A stretch of 64,000 bases of DNA from Lachnospiraceae bacterium (GTDB lineage Bacteria > Bacillota > Clostridia > Lachnospirales > Lachnospiraceae), in the NCBI GenBank assembly GCA_017472605.1, contig JAFUPV010000027.1:151318-215317 (forward strand). Direction: 5' to 3'. Below are positions 46,025 to 54,784 of this stretch, piece after piece. The position numbers and the translations under genes are program-made. The notes beneath the pieces were generated by a model that did no database searches, had not been told where the DNA came from, and saw only the letters and a list, made by a program, of their open reading frames with translations. Position 1 is the stretch's first letter; each line of letters begins with the position of its first letter.

Positions 46025-46053
46025 TTTACAAATTTGTCGGAATCGTGTAGAGT
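46025..46053 (+). promoter_or_regulatory. Promoter of citrate synthase
   Basis: TTTACA (46025-46030) and TAGAGT (46048-46053) are 17 bp apart, ahead of AAAGGAGAT and ATG 46085. Upstream, TTCCCGT and ACGGGAA form a small hairpin near 45954-45971 with no T run. Confidence 0.5.
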
Positions 46054-46084
46054 ATAGACTATTAGCGAAAGGAGATGGTTAGCT

Positions 46085-47443
46085 ATGGAGCAGAACATGA
46101 TAGCAGCAGATAAGTTTAATCAGATGGTAGCAGACTGTATGAATTCGGGAAGGATCGACCAGAATCTGTACACAGAGTATGATGTAAAGAGAGGTCTTCG
46201 TGATTCTACCGGTAAAGGTGTGCTGACTGGTTTGACGGAAATTTCTGACGTTGTGGGTCACCGCAATGTAGAAGGAAGAAAGATTCCGGATTACGGCCGT
46301 CTGTATTATCAGGGATATGACGTAAAAGATCTGATCCAAGGAGCTGATCAGAGAAGATATCAGTTCGAGGAAATCACCTATCTGCTCTTGTTTGGATCCC
46401 TTCCAAACGAGCATCAGATGGAGGAATTCAAGGAGGTTCTTTCCGATTCCAGAAACCTTCCGGACACCTTCGTTCGTGACGTTGTCATGAAGGCAACAAA
46501 CAGCAACATGATGAACGTGCTGATGAAGTGCGTGCTGACCCTCTATTCCTACGACGAGCAGCCGGATGCCATTGACATCCCTAATGTGCTTCGCCAGTCC
46601 CTGCAGCTGATTGCGACCCTGCCGTTGATCTCCGTGTACGGTTACCACGCGTACCGCCACTATCACCAGGGCATGAGTCTGATCATCCGCAATCCCCGCA
46701 AGGATCTGTCCACTGCGGAAAACATCCTGATGCTTCTCCATGAGGACGGAAAGTATACCGAGCTGGAGGCCCGCGTACTGGATGTCTGCCTGATTCTTCA
46801 TGCGGAGCACGGCGGCGGTAACAACTCCACCTTCTCCACCCATGTTATTTCTTCCAGTGGAACAGACACCTATTCAACGGTGGCAGCGTCTCTCGGATCC
46901 CTGAAAGGACCGAAGCACGGCGGCGCAAACCTGAAGGTTCAGGAGATGTTTGAGAACATCAAGGCAAATCTGGAGGACTGGACCGATGAGGCTGCGATCA
47001 AGGCATACCTGATGCGGATGCTCCGCGGGGAAGTCTTCGACCATGCAGGTCTGATCTACGGAATGGGACACGCGGTTTATACCCTGTCTGACCCGAGAGC
47101 CGATATCCTGAAGAAGTATGCAAAGGCACTTTCCGTTGAGAAAGGCGTTCAGGAAGAGTTTGCTCTCTACGAGCGTGTTGAGCGCATCGCAGCAGAGTGC
47201 ATCATGAGCTATAAGCATGTGTTCAAGCCAATCTGCTGCAACGTGGATTTCTACAGCGGCTTCGTGTACAGCATGCTTGGTCTGCCCAAGGAGCTGTTTA
47301 CTCCGATCTTTGCCATTGCCCGTATCTCCGGTTGGTGTGCGCACCGCATCGAGGAGCTGGTTAACCAGGGTAAAATCATTCGTCCTGCTTATAAATATGT
47401 AGGACACCACAGAGACTATGTGGCTCTGGAGGACAGAGAGTAA
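46085..47443 (+). CDS. gltA: Citrate synthase
   Basis: 452 aa, complete. Condenses oxaloacetate with acetyl-CoA. Active-site segments are recognisable: LHAEHGGGNNSTFSTHVISS, GSLKGPKHGGAN, YGMGHAVYTLSDPRA and the C-terminal GWCAHRIEELVNQGKIIRPAYKYVG. The His of GPKHGG and of GMGHAVY match the catalytic and substrate-binding His residues. It is longer at the N-terminus than E. coli-type enzymes, as in other Clostridia. It is monocistronic and ends at a strong hairpin at 47523-47577. Confidence 0.93.
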   Translation: MEQNMIAADKFNQMVADCMNSGRIDQNLYTEYDVKRGLRDSTGKGVLTGLTEISDVVGHRNVEGRKIPDYGRLYYQGYDVKDLIQGADQRRYQFEEITYLLLFGSLPNEHQMEEFKEVLSDSRNLPDTFVRDVVMKATNSNMMNVLMKCVLTLYSYDEQPDAIDIPNVLRQSLQLIATLPLISVYGYHAYRHYHQGMSLIIRNPRKDLSTAENILMLLHEDGKYTELEARVLDVCLILHAEHGGGNNSTFSTHVISSSGTDTYSTVAASLGSLKGPKHGGANLKVQEMFENIKANLEDWTDEAAIKAYLMRMLRGEVFDHAGLIYGMGHAVYTLSDPRADILKKYAKALSVEKGVQEEFALYERVERIAAECIMSYKHVFKPICCNVDFYSGFVYSMLGLPKELFTPIFAIARISGWCAHRIEELVNQGKIIRPAYKYVGHHRDYVALEDRE

Positions 47444-47522
47444 GTTCTGGAGATTCCATTCGGAAGATCCTCTTCAGAAATTGAAGAAACGAAATTCAGA
47501 AGACAAAGTTCTTTCTGATGGA

Positions 47523-47577
47523 TAACACAAAATCCGGTATTGCACATCGAAACCGTGCAATACCGGATTTTGTGTTA
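47523..47577. terminator. Bidirectional terminator, 23-bp perfect stem
   Basis: TAACACAAAATCCGGTATTG and the three following bases (47523-47545) pair perfectly with 47555-47577 around a 9-base loop. It lies between the convergent citrate synthase and M28 peptidase genes. Confidence 0.8.
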
Positions 47578-47627
47578 CGTGAGCAGCGAGTCGGGAGAGG
47601 GCGCCTGCGCACTCATCCGACGATCAA

Positions 47628-49010
47628 TTAATCGAACCGATTCTTTTTCTTCTTCCTGCGGTTCCGGTTATACCGGCGGTTGCGGCGTTTTCTTCTTGTT
47701 CCTGCGGCTGTGGTGTAGATGATGAATCCGACCAGGAGAAGGATCACGGCACCGGCAAAGGTGAAGATGATGATGATCAGGCTGTGATTGGTTGGCAGGG
47801 TGCTGGAGCTCTGCGGTTGATTGGATGCAGCAGCTGTGGTTTCAACTGGGGCTGCGGTTGTGAGTTCCTCTTCTGTCGGCGGTTCCGTTTCCTCGATGAT
47901 CGGAGGGAGCGTCTGGGGAGCTTCCTCGGTTGGGGTGTAGGTCATGGAAGCCATATCCTCCGGCGTGTACTCTGTGATTTCCATCAGCATGGAGGAAACA
48001 ACCTTTGACGTGTCGGACAGATTTTTCTGAATCCGTCCTGGAAGAAGCTCGTTCAGCCGCGCCAGATTATCAAAGTCTGTGTGCATGATCTGACCGCCGG
48101 TGGAGGCAAACGCCGGATCGGAGGTCTGGTAGTGACAGGTCAGGCTGGTTGAATCCGGACCGGTGCCGTTTTCATCGCACCAGAGCGCCGCTTCGAAGTA
48201 AACGTAGGGAATGCCGAAGGCATTGAAATAGTGGTGATCACTTCCGCTGATTCTGGTCGGAGCCTGGAAGGCCAGATCCGGATCCGGGTTGGAAGCGACG
48301 GCATCCGGGATGGTGTAGAGGGCAACGTTGTTAATCTGAGCCGCAGTGATTGCCAGCTGATACGGCCACAGACCGGTCAGCGTTCCGTCTTCCGCATAGG
48401 AGCCGCCGTAGGCGTGGAGCCGGTCGCCGGCACCAATGGAATCCAGGTTGATATAGCAGATGGTTTTATCCAGCAGTCCGTTGGGGATCATGTGTGTGTT
48501 AATGTAGGTACAGGAGCCGACAAAACCGCCGTGCTCTTCATTGTCAAAGAAAACAAACTGGATGGTGCAGGGCGTCTCTTCGTCAGCGAAACGCTGCGCC
48601 AGCTCCAGGAGAACACTGACACCGGAACCATTGTCATCCACACCTCCGGTGGCGACACTGTCGTAGTGCGCGCCTACAACAATCATTTTTTCCGAACTTC
48701 CCGGTTTTGTTACATAGTAGTTCGTTCCGGTATAGTTGAAGTGAACATAGTCGTGGACACCGACCTCATAGCCGAAGCTCTCCAGCTGGCTTTTGATCCA
48801 GAGTCCGGCATCATTCAGAGACTGGGAACGGTTTCCTTCCTCATTGGTTCGGGACGGATAGCTGGAAGTCAGCGTTTCCAGAAAGGAATAGGCGGCAGTG
48901 CCGTAGTCGTCTCCGGCTTCCGCTGCCATGGGACTGAGGGAGGCGGTAAAAAGAGCCGCAGCCGCGGTCAGGGCTGCGAACATGGGTTTCAGGCGGTTAC
49001 AAAGTTTCAT
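47628..49010 (-). CDS. Membrane-anchored M28 family aminopeptidase
   Basis: 460 aa, complete, with AAAGGA upstream. A signal peptide (FAALTAAAALFTASLSPMAAEA) is followed by the M28 zinc peptidase domain. Metal ligands are seen in VVGAHYDSV (His, Asp), GVDDNGSG (Asp), FFDNEEHG (Glu pair), YINLDSIG (Asp) and ISGSDHHYF (His). A Pro/Thr/Glu-rich linker (about 340-400) leads to a C-terminal membrane helix (IIIIFTFAGAVILLLVGFII) and a strongly basic tail. It should stay anchored on the outer face of the membrane; no LPxTG motif is visible. Confidence 0.9.
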   Translation of the reverse strand: MKLCNRLKPMFAALTAAAALFTASLSPMAAEAGDDYGTAAYSFLETLTSSYPSRTNEEGNRSQSLNDAGLWIKSQLESFGYEVGVHDYVHFNYTGTNYYVTKPGSSEKMIVVGAHYDSVATGGVDDNGSGVSVLLELAQRFADEETPCTIQFVFFDNEEHGGFVGSCTYINTHMIPNGLLDKTICYINLDSIGAGDRLHAYGGSYAEDGTLTGLWPYQLAITAAQINNVALYTIPDAVASNPDPDLAFQAPTRISGSDHHYFNAFGIPYVYFEAALWCDENGTGPDSTSLTCHYQTSDPAFASTGGQIMHTDFDNLARLNELLPGRIQKNLSDTSKVVSSMLMEITEYTPEDMASMTYTPTEEAPQTLPPIIEETEPPTEEELTTAAPVETTAAASNQPQSSSTLPTNHSLIIIIFTFAGAVILLLVGFIIYTTAAGTRRKRRNRRYNRNRRKKKKNRFD

Positions 49011-49067
49011 AGAAAAAATCCTTTCTGGAAAATTTATAAGAAGGAAAGAATCCGCAGATTTTTTTAT

Positions 49068-49095
49068 TTGACGAAATTCTGGAATTCACTATAAT
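49068..49095 (+). promoter_or_regulatory. Promoter of the YfcE-type phosphodiesterase gene
   Basis: TTGACG (49068-49073) and TATAAT (49090-49095) are 16 bp apart. Its -10 box is only 4 bp from that of the divergent promoter. Confidence 0.65.
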
Positions 49096-49099
49096 ATAC

Positions 49100-49128
49100 A
49101 TTATAATATCATCCCCCAATTGTGTCAA
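49100..49128 (-). promoter_or_regulatory. Consensus promoter of the M28 peptidase gene
   Basis: On the minus strand a perfect TTGACA (49123-49128) and a perfect TATAAT (49100-49105) are 17 bp apart. Confidence 0.88.
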
Positions 49129-49261
49129 TTATTCGCTTTGGCAGGAATTGGATTGTAAGAAATTTTTAAACTTTTTTGTCGATGGATTTCAGAATTTGAG
49201 TGAAAAGAAAAGGAATCTGCCAGGCTGCTGCAGGAGGGTTATGGGAAATGGAGGTTATGAA

Positions 49262-49810
49262 ATGAAATTGATGATTGCGTCCGATATTCATGGTTCGGCG
49301 TTCTGGTGCAGGAAGCTTCTGGCGGTAATGGAGGAGGAAAAGCCGGATAAGATGGTGCTGCTTGGCGATCTGCTTTACCACGGTCCGCGCAATGCGCTTC
49401 CGGATGAGTATGCGCCGCAGGTGGTGGCGGCAATGCTGAACCGGGTGAAGAACCGGCTGATCTGTGTCAGAGGAAACTGTGAAGCGGAAGTGGACCAGAT
49501 GATGCTGGAATTTCCGGTGCTGGGTGAATGCGCGCTGATTTATGCGGGAAAGCGGACAATCTATGCGACTCACGGACACCAGATGTTTCTCAATGAGATT
49601 CCCAATCTGCTTCCGGGCGAGGTCCTTCTATATGGTCATACCCATGTACCGCAGTGCGAGAAGAAAAACGGACTCTGGTATGTGAATCCCGGATCAGTTT
49701 CCATTCCCAAAGGCGGCAGCTGCCACTCCTGTCTGATCATGGAAGGTGATGAGCTGACATGGAAGAATCTGGAGAATGGAGCAGTCCGCAGGGAAATGCT
49801 GACGGATTGA
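49262..49810 (+). CDS. yfcE: YfcE/MJ0936-family metallophosphoesterase
   Basis: Predicted 182 aa from ATG 49262 (GGAGG seven bases upstream). Two-metal calcineurin-like phosphodiesterase: KLMIASDIHGS (Asp, His), VLLGDLLYHGPRN (Asp, then the Asn/His pair in RGNCEAEVD), ATHGHQMF and YGHTHVPQ. Matches the size of E. coli YfcE. The physiological substrate is not known. Confidence 0.9.
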   Translation: MKLMIASDIHGSAFWCRKLLAVMEEEKPDKMVLLGDLLYHGPRNALPDEYAPQVVAAMLNRVKNRLICVRGNCEAEVDQMMLEFPVLGECALIYAGKRTIYATHGHQMFLNEIPNLLPGEVLLYGHTHVPQCEKKNGLWYVNPGSVSIPKGGSCHSCLIMEGDELTWKNLENGAVRREMLTD

Positions 49811-49879
49811 CAATTCCACACAGCGCTATTATAATAGGAAAAAACACATCCTGAAAACAGGTTAGAAAAGAGGAAAACA

Positions 49880-50710
49880 ATGAGTGAGTGCAGCAGTAAG
49901 TCAACCTGCGGAAAGTCTTCCTGCGAAGGTTGCAGCCAGAATCGCGCAAATCAGCCGGCTGATCTCCATGAAGCGGGAAATCCGGCAAGCAATGTAAAAA
50001 AAGTAATTGGTGTTGTCAGCGGAAAGGGCGGTGTCGGCAAGTCTCTGGTTACTTCTCTGATGGCAGTTGCCATGAGAAGAAAGGGATACTCCACCGCAAT
50101 CCTGGATGCCGATATTACAGGTCCGTCCATCCCGAAGGCATTCGGACTGAAGGGCCCGGCAATGCAGGGCGAGAATGGAATTCTCCCCATCGAGTCTGAA
50201 GACGGAATCCGCGTCATGTCCCTGAATCTTCTTCTGGAAGACGAGACAGATCCGGTTGTGTGGAGAGGTCCGGTCATTTCCGGAACTGTGAAGCAGTTCT
50301 GGAGTGATATTTACTGGGGCGATGTGGATTACATGTTTGTAGACATGCCGCCTGGAACCGGAGACGTTGCCCTGACTGTGTTCCAGTCTCTTCCGCTGGA
50401 AGGAATCATCATCGTAACTTCTCCTCAGGATCTGGTATCCATGATCGTGACCAAGGCAGTTAAGATGGCGGAGCTGATGAAGGTTCCGGTTCTTGGAATT
50501 GTAGAGAACATGTCCTACTTCCAGTGTCCGGACTGCGGTAAGAAGCACTATATCTTTGGACAGAGCAACATCGAGGAAGTGGCTGCGGAGCATGGTATTT
50601 CCGTGATCGAGCGTCTTCCGATGGACCCGACCGTTGCAGCTCTGGTTGACCTGGGACGGATTGAGCAAATCCAGGGGGATCCGCTGGAAGTGCTGGCTTC
50701 GAAAATCTGA
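49880..50710 (+). CDS. mrp: Mrp/NBP35-type iron-sulfur carrier P-loop ATPase
   Basis: 276 aa, complete, preceded by GAGGAAAAC. A Cys-rich N-terminus (MSECSSKSTCGKSSCEGC) recalls eukaryotic Nbp35. The deviant Walker A is VSGKGGVGKS and the Walker B region is MFVDMPPGTGD. A CPDC motif (YFQCPDCGKK) near residue 215 would hold the bridging Fe-S cluster. Mrp proteins bind and pass on [4Fe-4S] clusters. Confidence 0.9.
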   Translation: MSECSSKSTCGKSSCEGCSQNRANQPADLHEAGNPASNVKKVIGVVSGKGGVGKSLVTSLMAVAMRRKGYSTAILDADITGPSIPKAFGLKGPAMQGENGILPIESEDGIRVMSLNLLLEDETDPVVWRGPVISGTVKQFWSDIYWGDVDYMFVDMPPGTGDVALTVFQSLPLEGIIIVTSPQDLVSMIVTKAVKMAELMKVPVLGIVENMSYFQCPDCGKKHYIFGQSNIEEVAAEHGISVIERLPMDPTVAALVDLGRIEQIQGDPLEVLASKI

Positions 50711-50737
50711 TTTATACACACAATGTAAAGTAAATGA

Positions 50738-50766
50738 TTGACAGGAGCTTTACAAAAGCATATAAT
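50738..50766 (+). promoter_or_regulatory. Perfect consensus promoter of the toxin-antitoxin operon
   Basis: TTGACA (50738-50743) and TATAAT (50761-50766) with exact 17-bp spacing. A short inverted repeat CTTAT/ATAAG at 50787-50799, just upstream of the ribosome binding site, is a possible repressor site. Confidence 0.9.
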
Positions 50767-50809
50767 AAAGTGGAGGAGCTGAAAAACTTATTATATAAGG
50801 AGTGATAGT

Positions 50810-51070
50810 ATGGCACAGACAATGGTCAACTTCCGAATGGATGATGAGTTAAAGAGAAGTATGGAGCAGGTGTGCAAAGAAATGGGATTGTCAATGACTG
50901 CTGCTTTTACAATGTTTGCGACAAAGGTTGCGAGGGAAAAGCGAATCCCGTTTGAAATAACAGCGGATCCATTTTATTCCGAACGTAATATCAGATATCT
51001 GGAAAAAATTGTTTCAGATATTGAAAGTGGAAAATCGAAATTAGTGGAGCATGAGTTAATAGAGGTATAA
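50810..51070 (+). CDS. RelB/DinJ family antitoxin
   Basis: 86 aa, complete, with AAGGAG upstream. The N-terminal ribbon-helix-helix reads MVNFRMDDELKRSMEQVC and GLSMTAAFTMFATKV, typical of RelB/DinJ antitoxins, which bind DNA and the toxin. The C-terminal half (ERNIRYLEKIVSDIESGKSKL) is the expected toxin-wrapping region. The toxin starts 3 bp later, and the pair probably represses its own consensus promoter. Confidence 0.93.
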   Translation: MAQTMVNFRMDDELKRSMEQVCKEMGLSMTAAFTMFATKVAREKRIPFEITADPFYSERNIRYLEKIVSDIESGKSKLVEHELIEV

Positions 51071-51073
51071 TGT

Positions 51074-51331
51074 ATGGGACTGCTTGGGGAAGATCGTGCA
51101 TGGGATGATTACTGCTATTGGCTGGATGAAGATAAGAAAACACTAAAGAGAATCAATACGTTGGTAAAAGATATTCAGAGAAATCGTTTCGAAGGTATTG
51201 GAAAGCCGGAACCTTTAAAAGGAAATCTAAGTGGCTGGTGGAGCAGACGTATTGATAATGCAAATCGCATTGTATACTGTGAAAAAGGTGGTAATATTAT
51301 CATAGCTTCATGCAGAGGTCATTATGAATGA
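51074..51331 (+). CDS. YoeB/Txe family mRNA interferase toxin
   Basis: 85 aa, complete. Ribosome-dependent endoribonuclease of the RelE superfamily. The conserved core is FEGIGKPEPLKGNLSGWWSR, with the catalytic Glu and Arg, and the C-terminal CRGHYE retains the catalytic His and the Tyr. All key residues of YoeB are present, so it is likely active. It is followed by a strong terminator. Confidence 0.93.
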   Translation: MGLLGEDRAWDDYCYWLDEDKKTLKRINTLVKDIQRNRFEGIGKPEPLKGNLSGWWSRRIDNANRIVYCEKGGNIIIASCRGHYE

Positions 51332-51364
51332 TTTTGCGGAGCAGAGAAAGATGGATATTTATTG

Positions 51365-51421
51365 GGAGCCCATTTGCAAGTGTTATAATAATAACACTTG
51401 CAAATGGGCTCCTTTTCTATT
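51365..51421 (+). terminator. Strong rho-independent terminator after the toxin gene
   Basis: A perfect 22-bp stem (51365-51386 with 51391-51412) with a 4-base AATA loop is followed by TTTTCTATT. Confidence 0.93.
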
Positions 51422-51477
51422 ATAATGAAATTGGATTGTATACAAAATACAGAAAAAATACAAACAGGGGCGTGCAT

Positions 51478-52353
51478 ATGGAACAGATACAGTTACGTGC
51501 AATGGCAAAAATCAATCTTGGTCTGGATGTTGTCCGCAGACGTGAGGATGGTTACCATGAAGTGAAGATGATCATGCAGACGATCCGTCTGTTCGACCGT
51601 CTGGTGATGACAAGAACGAAAAAGGAAGGAATCGAGCTGGAAAGCAATCTGCGTTTTCTTCCGTTGAATGAAACAAATCTTGCCTATAAAGCCGCTGATC
51701 TGATGATTCAGAAGAGCGGTCTGAAGGAAGGTGTTCATATTTATATTCAGAAGCGGATCCCGGTGTCTGCCGGTATGGCCGGCGGAAGCGCGGACGGAGC
51801 GGCGGTTCTCTTTGGCATGAACCGGATGTTCCGACTTGGATATTCCGATCAGGAGCTGAAGGAGATTGGACTGAAGCTGGGCGCTGATGTGCCCTATTGT
51901 CTGATGCGGGGAACGGCGCTGGCTGAGGGAATCGGTGAGGTGTTGACGCCGCTGACACCGTGTCCGGACTGCTATGTGGTCATCGCGAAGCCTGCTCTCA
52001 GTGTTTCCACCAAATTTGTCTATGAAAATCTCCATGTGGAGACAATCACAGACCACCCCGACATCGACGGTCTGATCCGCGGTATCGAACGCGGAAATCT
52101 GAGAGAAATGATTCCGTACATGGGAAACGTTCTGGAGCGTGTCAGCATTCCTGCCTATCCGATCATCGGGGAGATCAAGGAGAAAATGATGGAGTATGGC
52201 GCAATGGTATCGCTGATGAGCGGAAGCGGACCAACGGTGTTTGGCCTGTTTGAGACCCAGGAAGGAGCCATGGCGGCTAAGGAGAAGCTGCAGCGATGGG
52301 GACAGGCGCCGATGGTCTATGCGACTGAGCTGTATCATAACAGAACGGTGTAA
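51478..52353 (+). CDS. ispE: 4-diphosphocytidyl-2-C-methyl-D-erythritol kinase
   Basis: Predicted 291 aa from ATG 51478 (AGGGG upstream). GHMP kinase that phosphorylates CDP-methylerythritol in the MEP isoprenoid pathway. Motifs: AMAKINLGLDVVRRREDGYH at the N-terminus, PVSAGMAGGSADGAA for ATP binding and SLMSGSGPTVFG at the C-terminus. It is followed by gntR and spoIIR, the order common in Lachnospiraceae. Confidence 0.95.
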   Translation: MEQIQLRAMAKINLGLDVVRRREDGYHEVKMIMQTIRLFDRLVMTRTKKEGIELESNLRFLPLNETNLAYKAADLMIQKSGLKEGVHIYIQKRIPVSAGMAGGSADGAAVLFGMNRMFRLGYSDQELKEIGLKLGADVPYCLMRGTALAEGIGEVLTPLTPCPDCYVVIAKPALSVSTKFVYENLHVETITDHPDIDGLIRGIERGNLREMIPYMGNVLERVSIPAYPIIGEIKEKMMEYGAMVSLMSGSGPTVFGLFETQEGAMAAKEKLQRWGQAPMVYATELYHNRTV

Positions 52354-52495
52354 GGAAATCCGGAGAAGGAATCAAGGGGAAGAAATCCCGGAGAACAAAA
52401 GCCCAGAGAAAAAAACGGAGAGCATAATCCGGGAAATGGTTGGAACGAGCGGAAACGCTCCGGTTTACGAGGGAGCACGGGAGTGCGGAGGAACT

Positions 52496-53173
52496 ATGAA
52501 GTTAGTAATGGACGATTATTTACCGCTGCGGGATGTGGTGTTCAAGACACTGAGAGAAAACATTCTGCACGGAGAACTGAAGCCTGGCGAGCGCCTGATT
52601 GAGGTGACGCTGGCGGAGCAGCTGGGGGTCAGCCGGACACCGATCCGTGAGGCAATTCATAAGCTGGAGCAGGAAGGACTGGTTCACATGATCCCGCGCC
52701 GCGGTGCGCAGGTGGCCAGCATTTCCGAGAAAAATGTGCATGATGTGCTGGAAGTGCGAATGGCGCTGGAGAGTCTGGCAGCCAGACTGGCTGTGGAGCG
52801 GATCACGCCTCAGGAGAAGGTGGCGCTTCGTCAGGCAGAGGCAGAATTTGCTTCCTGTATCGACAGCACAAACCTGGCGATGATCGCCCAGAAGGATGAA
52901 GCCTTCCATGATGTGATTTATCAGGCAACAAAGAACCAGAAGCTGCAGTTTGTGATCAACAATCTGCGGGAGCAGATGTACCGGTTCCGTCTGGAGTACA
53001 TTAAGGACGAAACGACAAGAAAGCTTCTGGTGGAGGAACACCGCCGAATCGCCGATTCCATTTTCCGGGGCGACGCGGATGTGGCGATGGGAGAAGCGGA
53101 AATCCATATTGATAATCAGGAGAAGAACATTCTGAAGAATCTGGCGGCGGCCGCGGACAGAAAAAAACGGTAG
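52496..53173 (+). CDS. GntR family transcriptional regulator (FadR/VanR subgroup)
   Basis: Predicted 225 aa from ATG 52496 (GGAGG upstream). The N-terminal winged helix includes LKPGERLIEVTLAEQLGVSR and TPIREAIHKLEQEGLVHMIP. The C-terminal FCD domain is helical, with the metal-site Asp/His residues in KDEAFHDVIYQAT and EEHRRIADSIFRGD. The ligand and target are unknown. It is 142 bp downstream of ispE. Confidence 0.9.
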   Translation: MKLVMDDYLPLRDVVFKTLRENILHGELKPGERLIEVTLAEQLGVSRTPIREAIHKLEQEGLVHMIPRRGAQVASISEKNVHDVLEVRMALESLAARLAVERITPQEKVALRQAEAEFASCIDSTNLAMIAQKDEAFHDVIYQATKNQKLQFVINNLREQMYRFRLEYIKDETTRKLLVEEHRRIADSIFRGDADVAMGEAEIHIDNQEKNILKNLAAAADRKKR

Positions 53174-53203
53174 CGTTTCGCGGGAGACGCTGCAGAGCCG
53201 TTT
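53163..53203. terminator. Nested hairpin between gntR and spoIIR
   Basis: Outer arms AAAACGG (53163-53169) and CCGTTTT (53197-53203) enclose an inner stem AGCGTTT with AGACGCT. The A and T tracts on its two sides suit a terminator for both convergent genes. It overlaps the end of gntR. Confidence 0.65.
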
Positions 53204-53217
53204 TGGATGGAACCGGG

Positions 53218-53991
53218 TCAGTCTTCCAGATGAAACAAGTCATTCAGGAAAGGAAAAAGACGGAAATAGAATCGTTTCTGTGAGTCCTCTTTTTCTTTTC
53301 CGGTTTCTTTTGCTGCTGAAGGTTTGGAAATGGCACAGTAGGCCTGGGGGCTTAGAATGTCCGAGAGCGTCTGGCTGGTTTCTTCCGGCACGGTGACGTA
53401 GGCTTCTTCAGCGAAGCAGAGGGGCGGATAGGCGAGGCACCACCAGTTGCTGCCTTTTCCTTCACCAATCGTGACGAGGAGCGTGTCGTAGATTCCGGCA
53501 GGAAAGGTGAGATTCTGGTAGATTTTCAAAGGAAACTGGTGGGTAGATAACGTGCAGGTAACGGAGTAATTTTCTCCGAAGGAAGCGGTCAGGGTGCTGG
53601 CCGCTTCTTCTATTTGGGGAAGAAGCGCAGTCAATCTGGTCTGGGCGTCTGCTTTTGAACTGCATTCGCTCAGAATCGGGCGCAGAAGAGTAGCCAGGGA
53701 GCTGCTGACCTGATTTTTCTGAATCTGGTCGGCGGGAGAGTCACTGTTGGCCAGGACGCGGAAGCGGAGAAGCTTGTCGGAGAGTTCCCGCCGGATGGCA
53801 TCCTCATTGTCCAATGTATCATTTGCGGATGAGATGCTGGTATCGAGGGAATTCTGGTTATCGGAGTCTGCATGTAACGTTGTGTGAACGGAGAGAAAAA
53901 TGATTGCGGTTGCAATGCAGATAAAAAACAGCAGAATCCGTGTGAAAATACAGCCTGTAAGCAGCTTGCGTTTGCCGGTATGTTTTTTCAT
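53218..53991 (-). CDS. spoIIR: Stage II sporulation protein R
   Basis: Predicted 257 aa from ATG 53991 (GAGGA upstream). SpoIIR is the forespore-secreted signal that triggers processing of pro-sigmaE by SpoIIGA. An N-terminal membrane segment (RILLFFICIATAIIFLSV) precedes the conserved domain: IRRELSDKLLRFRVLANSDS, FPLKIYQNLTFPAGIYDTLLV and the signature GSNWWCLAYPPLCF. Its presence supports an endospore-forming Firmicute. Confidence 0.94.
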   Translation of the reverse strand: MKKHTGKRKLLTGCIFTRILLFFICIATAIIFLSVHTTLHADSDNQNSLDTSISSANDTLDNEDAIRRELSDKLLRFRVLANSDSPADQIQKNQVSSSLATLLRPILSECSSKADAQTRLTALLPQIEEAASTLTASFGENYSVTCTLSTHQFPLKIYQNLTFPAGIYDTLLVTIGEGKGSNWWCLAYPPLCFAEEAYVTVPEETSQTLSDILSPQAYCAISKPSAAKETGKEKEDSQKRFYFRLFPFLNDLFHLED

Positions 53992-54229
53992 AATATCCTC
54001 ATTTCCGGGACAGTCCAATGGGGAAACGGAAGGATCTGCCGCCTGTCTGGAGGAGCAGTCCGGTTTGATCCGGGATCATGCACCGTGACTGCGTCCTCAA
54101 AATCTGGTTCCGGCTAAAGTTTTGACCGGAAAAAAATATTTATTCCGAACTGGTGACGAAATGGGAAGGAAATCCCTCTTATATAGGTAGAGAAAGTTTT
54201 GATTTTGTGCTGAAATGGATGTGATGTGG

Positions 54230-54784
54230 ATGAATGATGAAGAGATTGTGGATATCTTCCTGAATCGTGATCCGGCTGCAATCCGGGAAACGGATGAGAA
54301 ATATGGAAAAGAACTGTACCGGATGGCGATGATGATTTTGAAAAGCCATGAAGATGCGGAAGAATGCCGCAGTGATACCTATTGGAAGGCATGGCAGACG
54401 ATACCGCCGAAGAAACCGGTTTCCCTGATTGCTTATCTGGCGAAAATCTGTCGGTTTCAGGCGTTTGGAAAGCTGGATATGAGAAATGCAAAGAAGCGGA
54501 AGGCGGAAGTTGTGACATTAAGCGCGGAACTGGAAAACTGCATCCGAAAGCCATGGGATGGGTGCGGAATGGAAGACTGGGAGTTGGGAGAGCTGTTGAA
54601 TCAGTTTCTTGATACCCTGTCTGAGCGAAGCTGCCGGTTCTTCCTGCGCCGCTACTGGTATGCGGATTCCGTTGGAGAAACTGCCCGCCGCTACGGTGTG
54701 GGAGAGAACCTGGTAAAGATGGATCTTCTGCGAAGCAGAAATAAATTGAAAGCTTTTTTGGAGAAGGAGGGGATTGATGTATGA
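54230..54784 (+). CDS. ECF-type RNA polymerase sigma factor
   Basis: Predicted 184 aa. I chose ATG 54230 because MNDEEIV matches the usual N-terminus of this group; in-frame ATGs at 54215 and 54224 are alternatives. Region 2 is seen in GKELYRMAMMILKSHEDAEECRSDTYWKAW, region 4 in GETARRYGVGENLVKMDLLRS. It overlaps the next gene by 4 bp (ATGA). Confidence 0.88.
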   Translation: MNDEEIVDIFLNRDPAAIRETDEKYGKELYRMAMMILKSHEDAEECRSDTYWKAWQTIPPKKPVSLIAYLAKICRFQAFGKLDMRNAKKRKAEVVTLSAELENCIRKPWDGCGMEDWELGELLNQFLDTLSERSCRFFLRRYWYADSVGETARRYGVGENLVKMDLLRSRNKLKAFLEKEGIDV

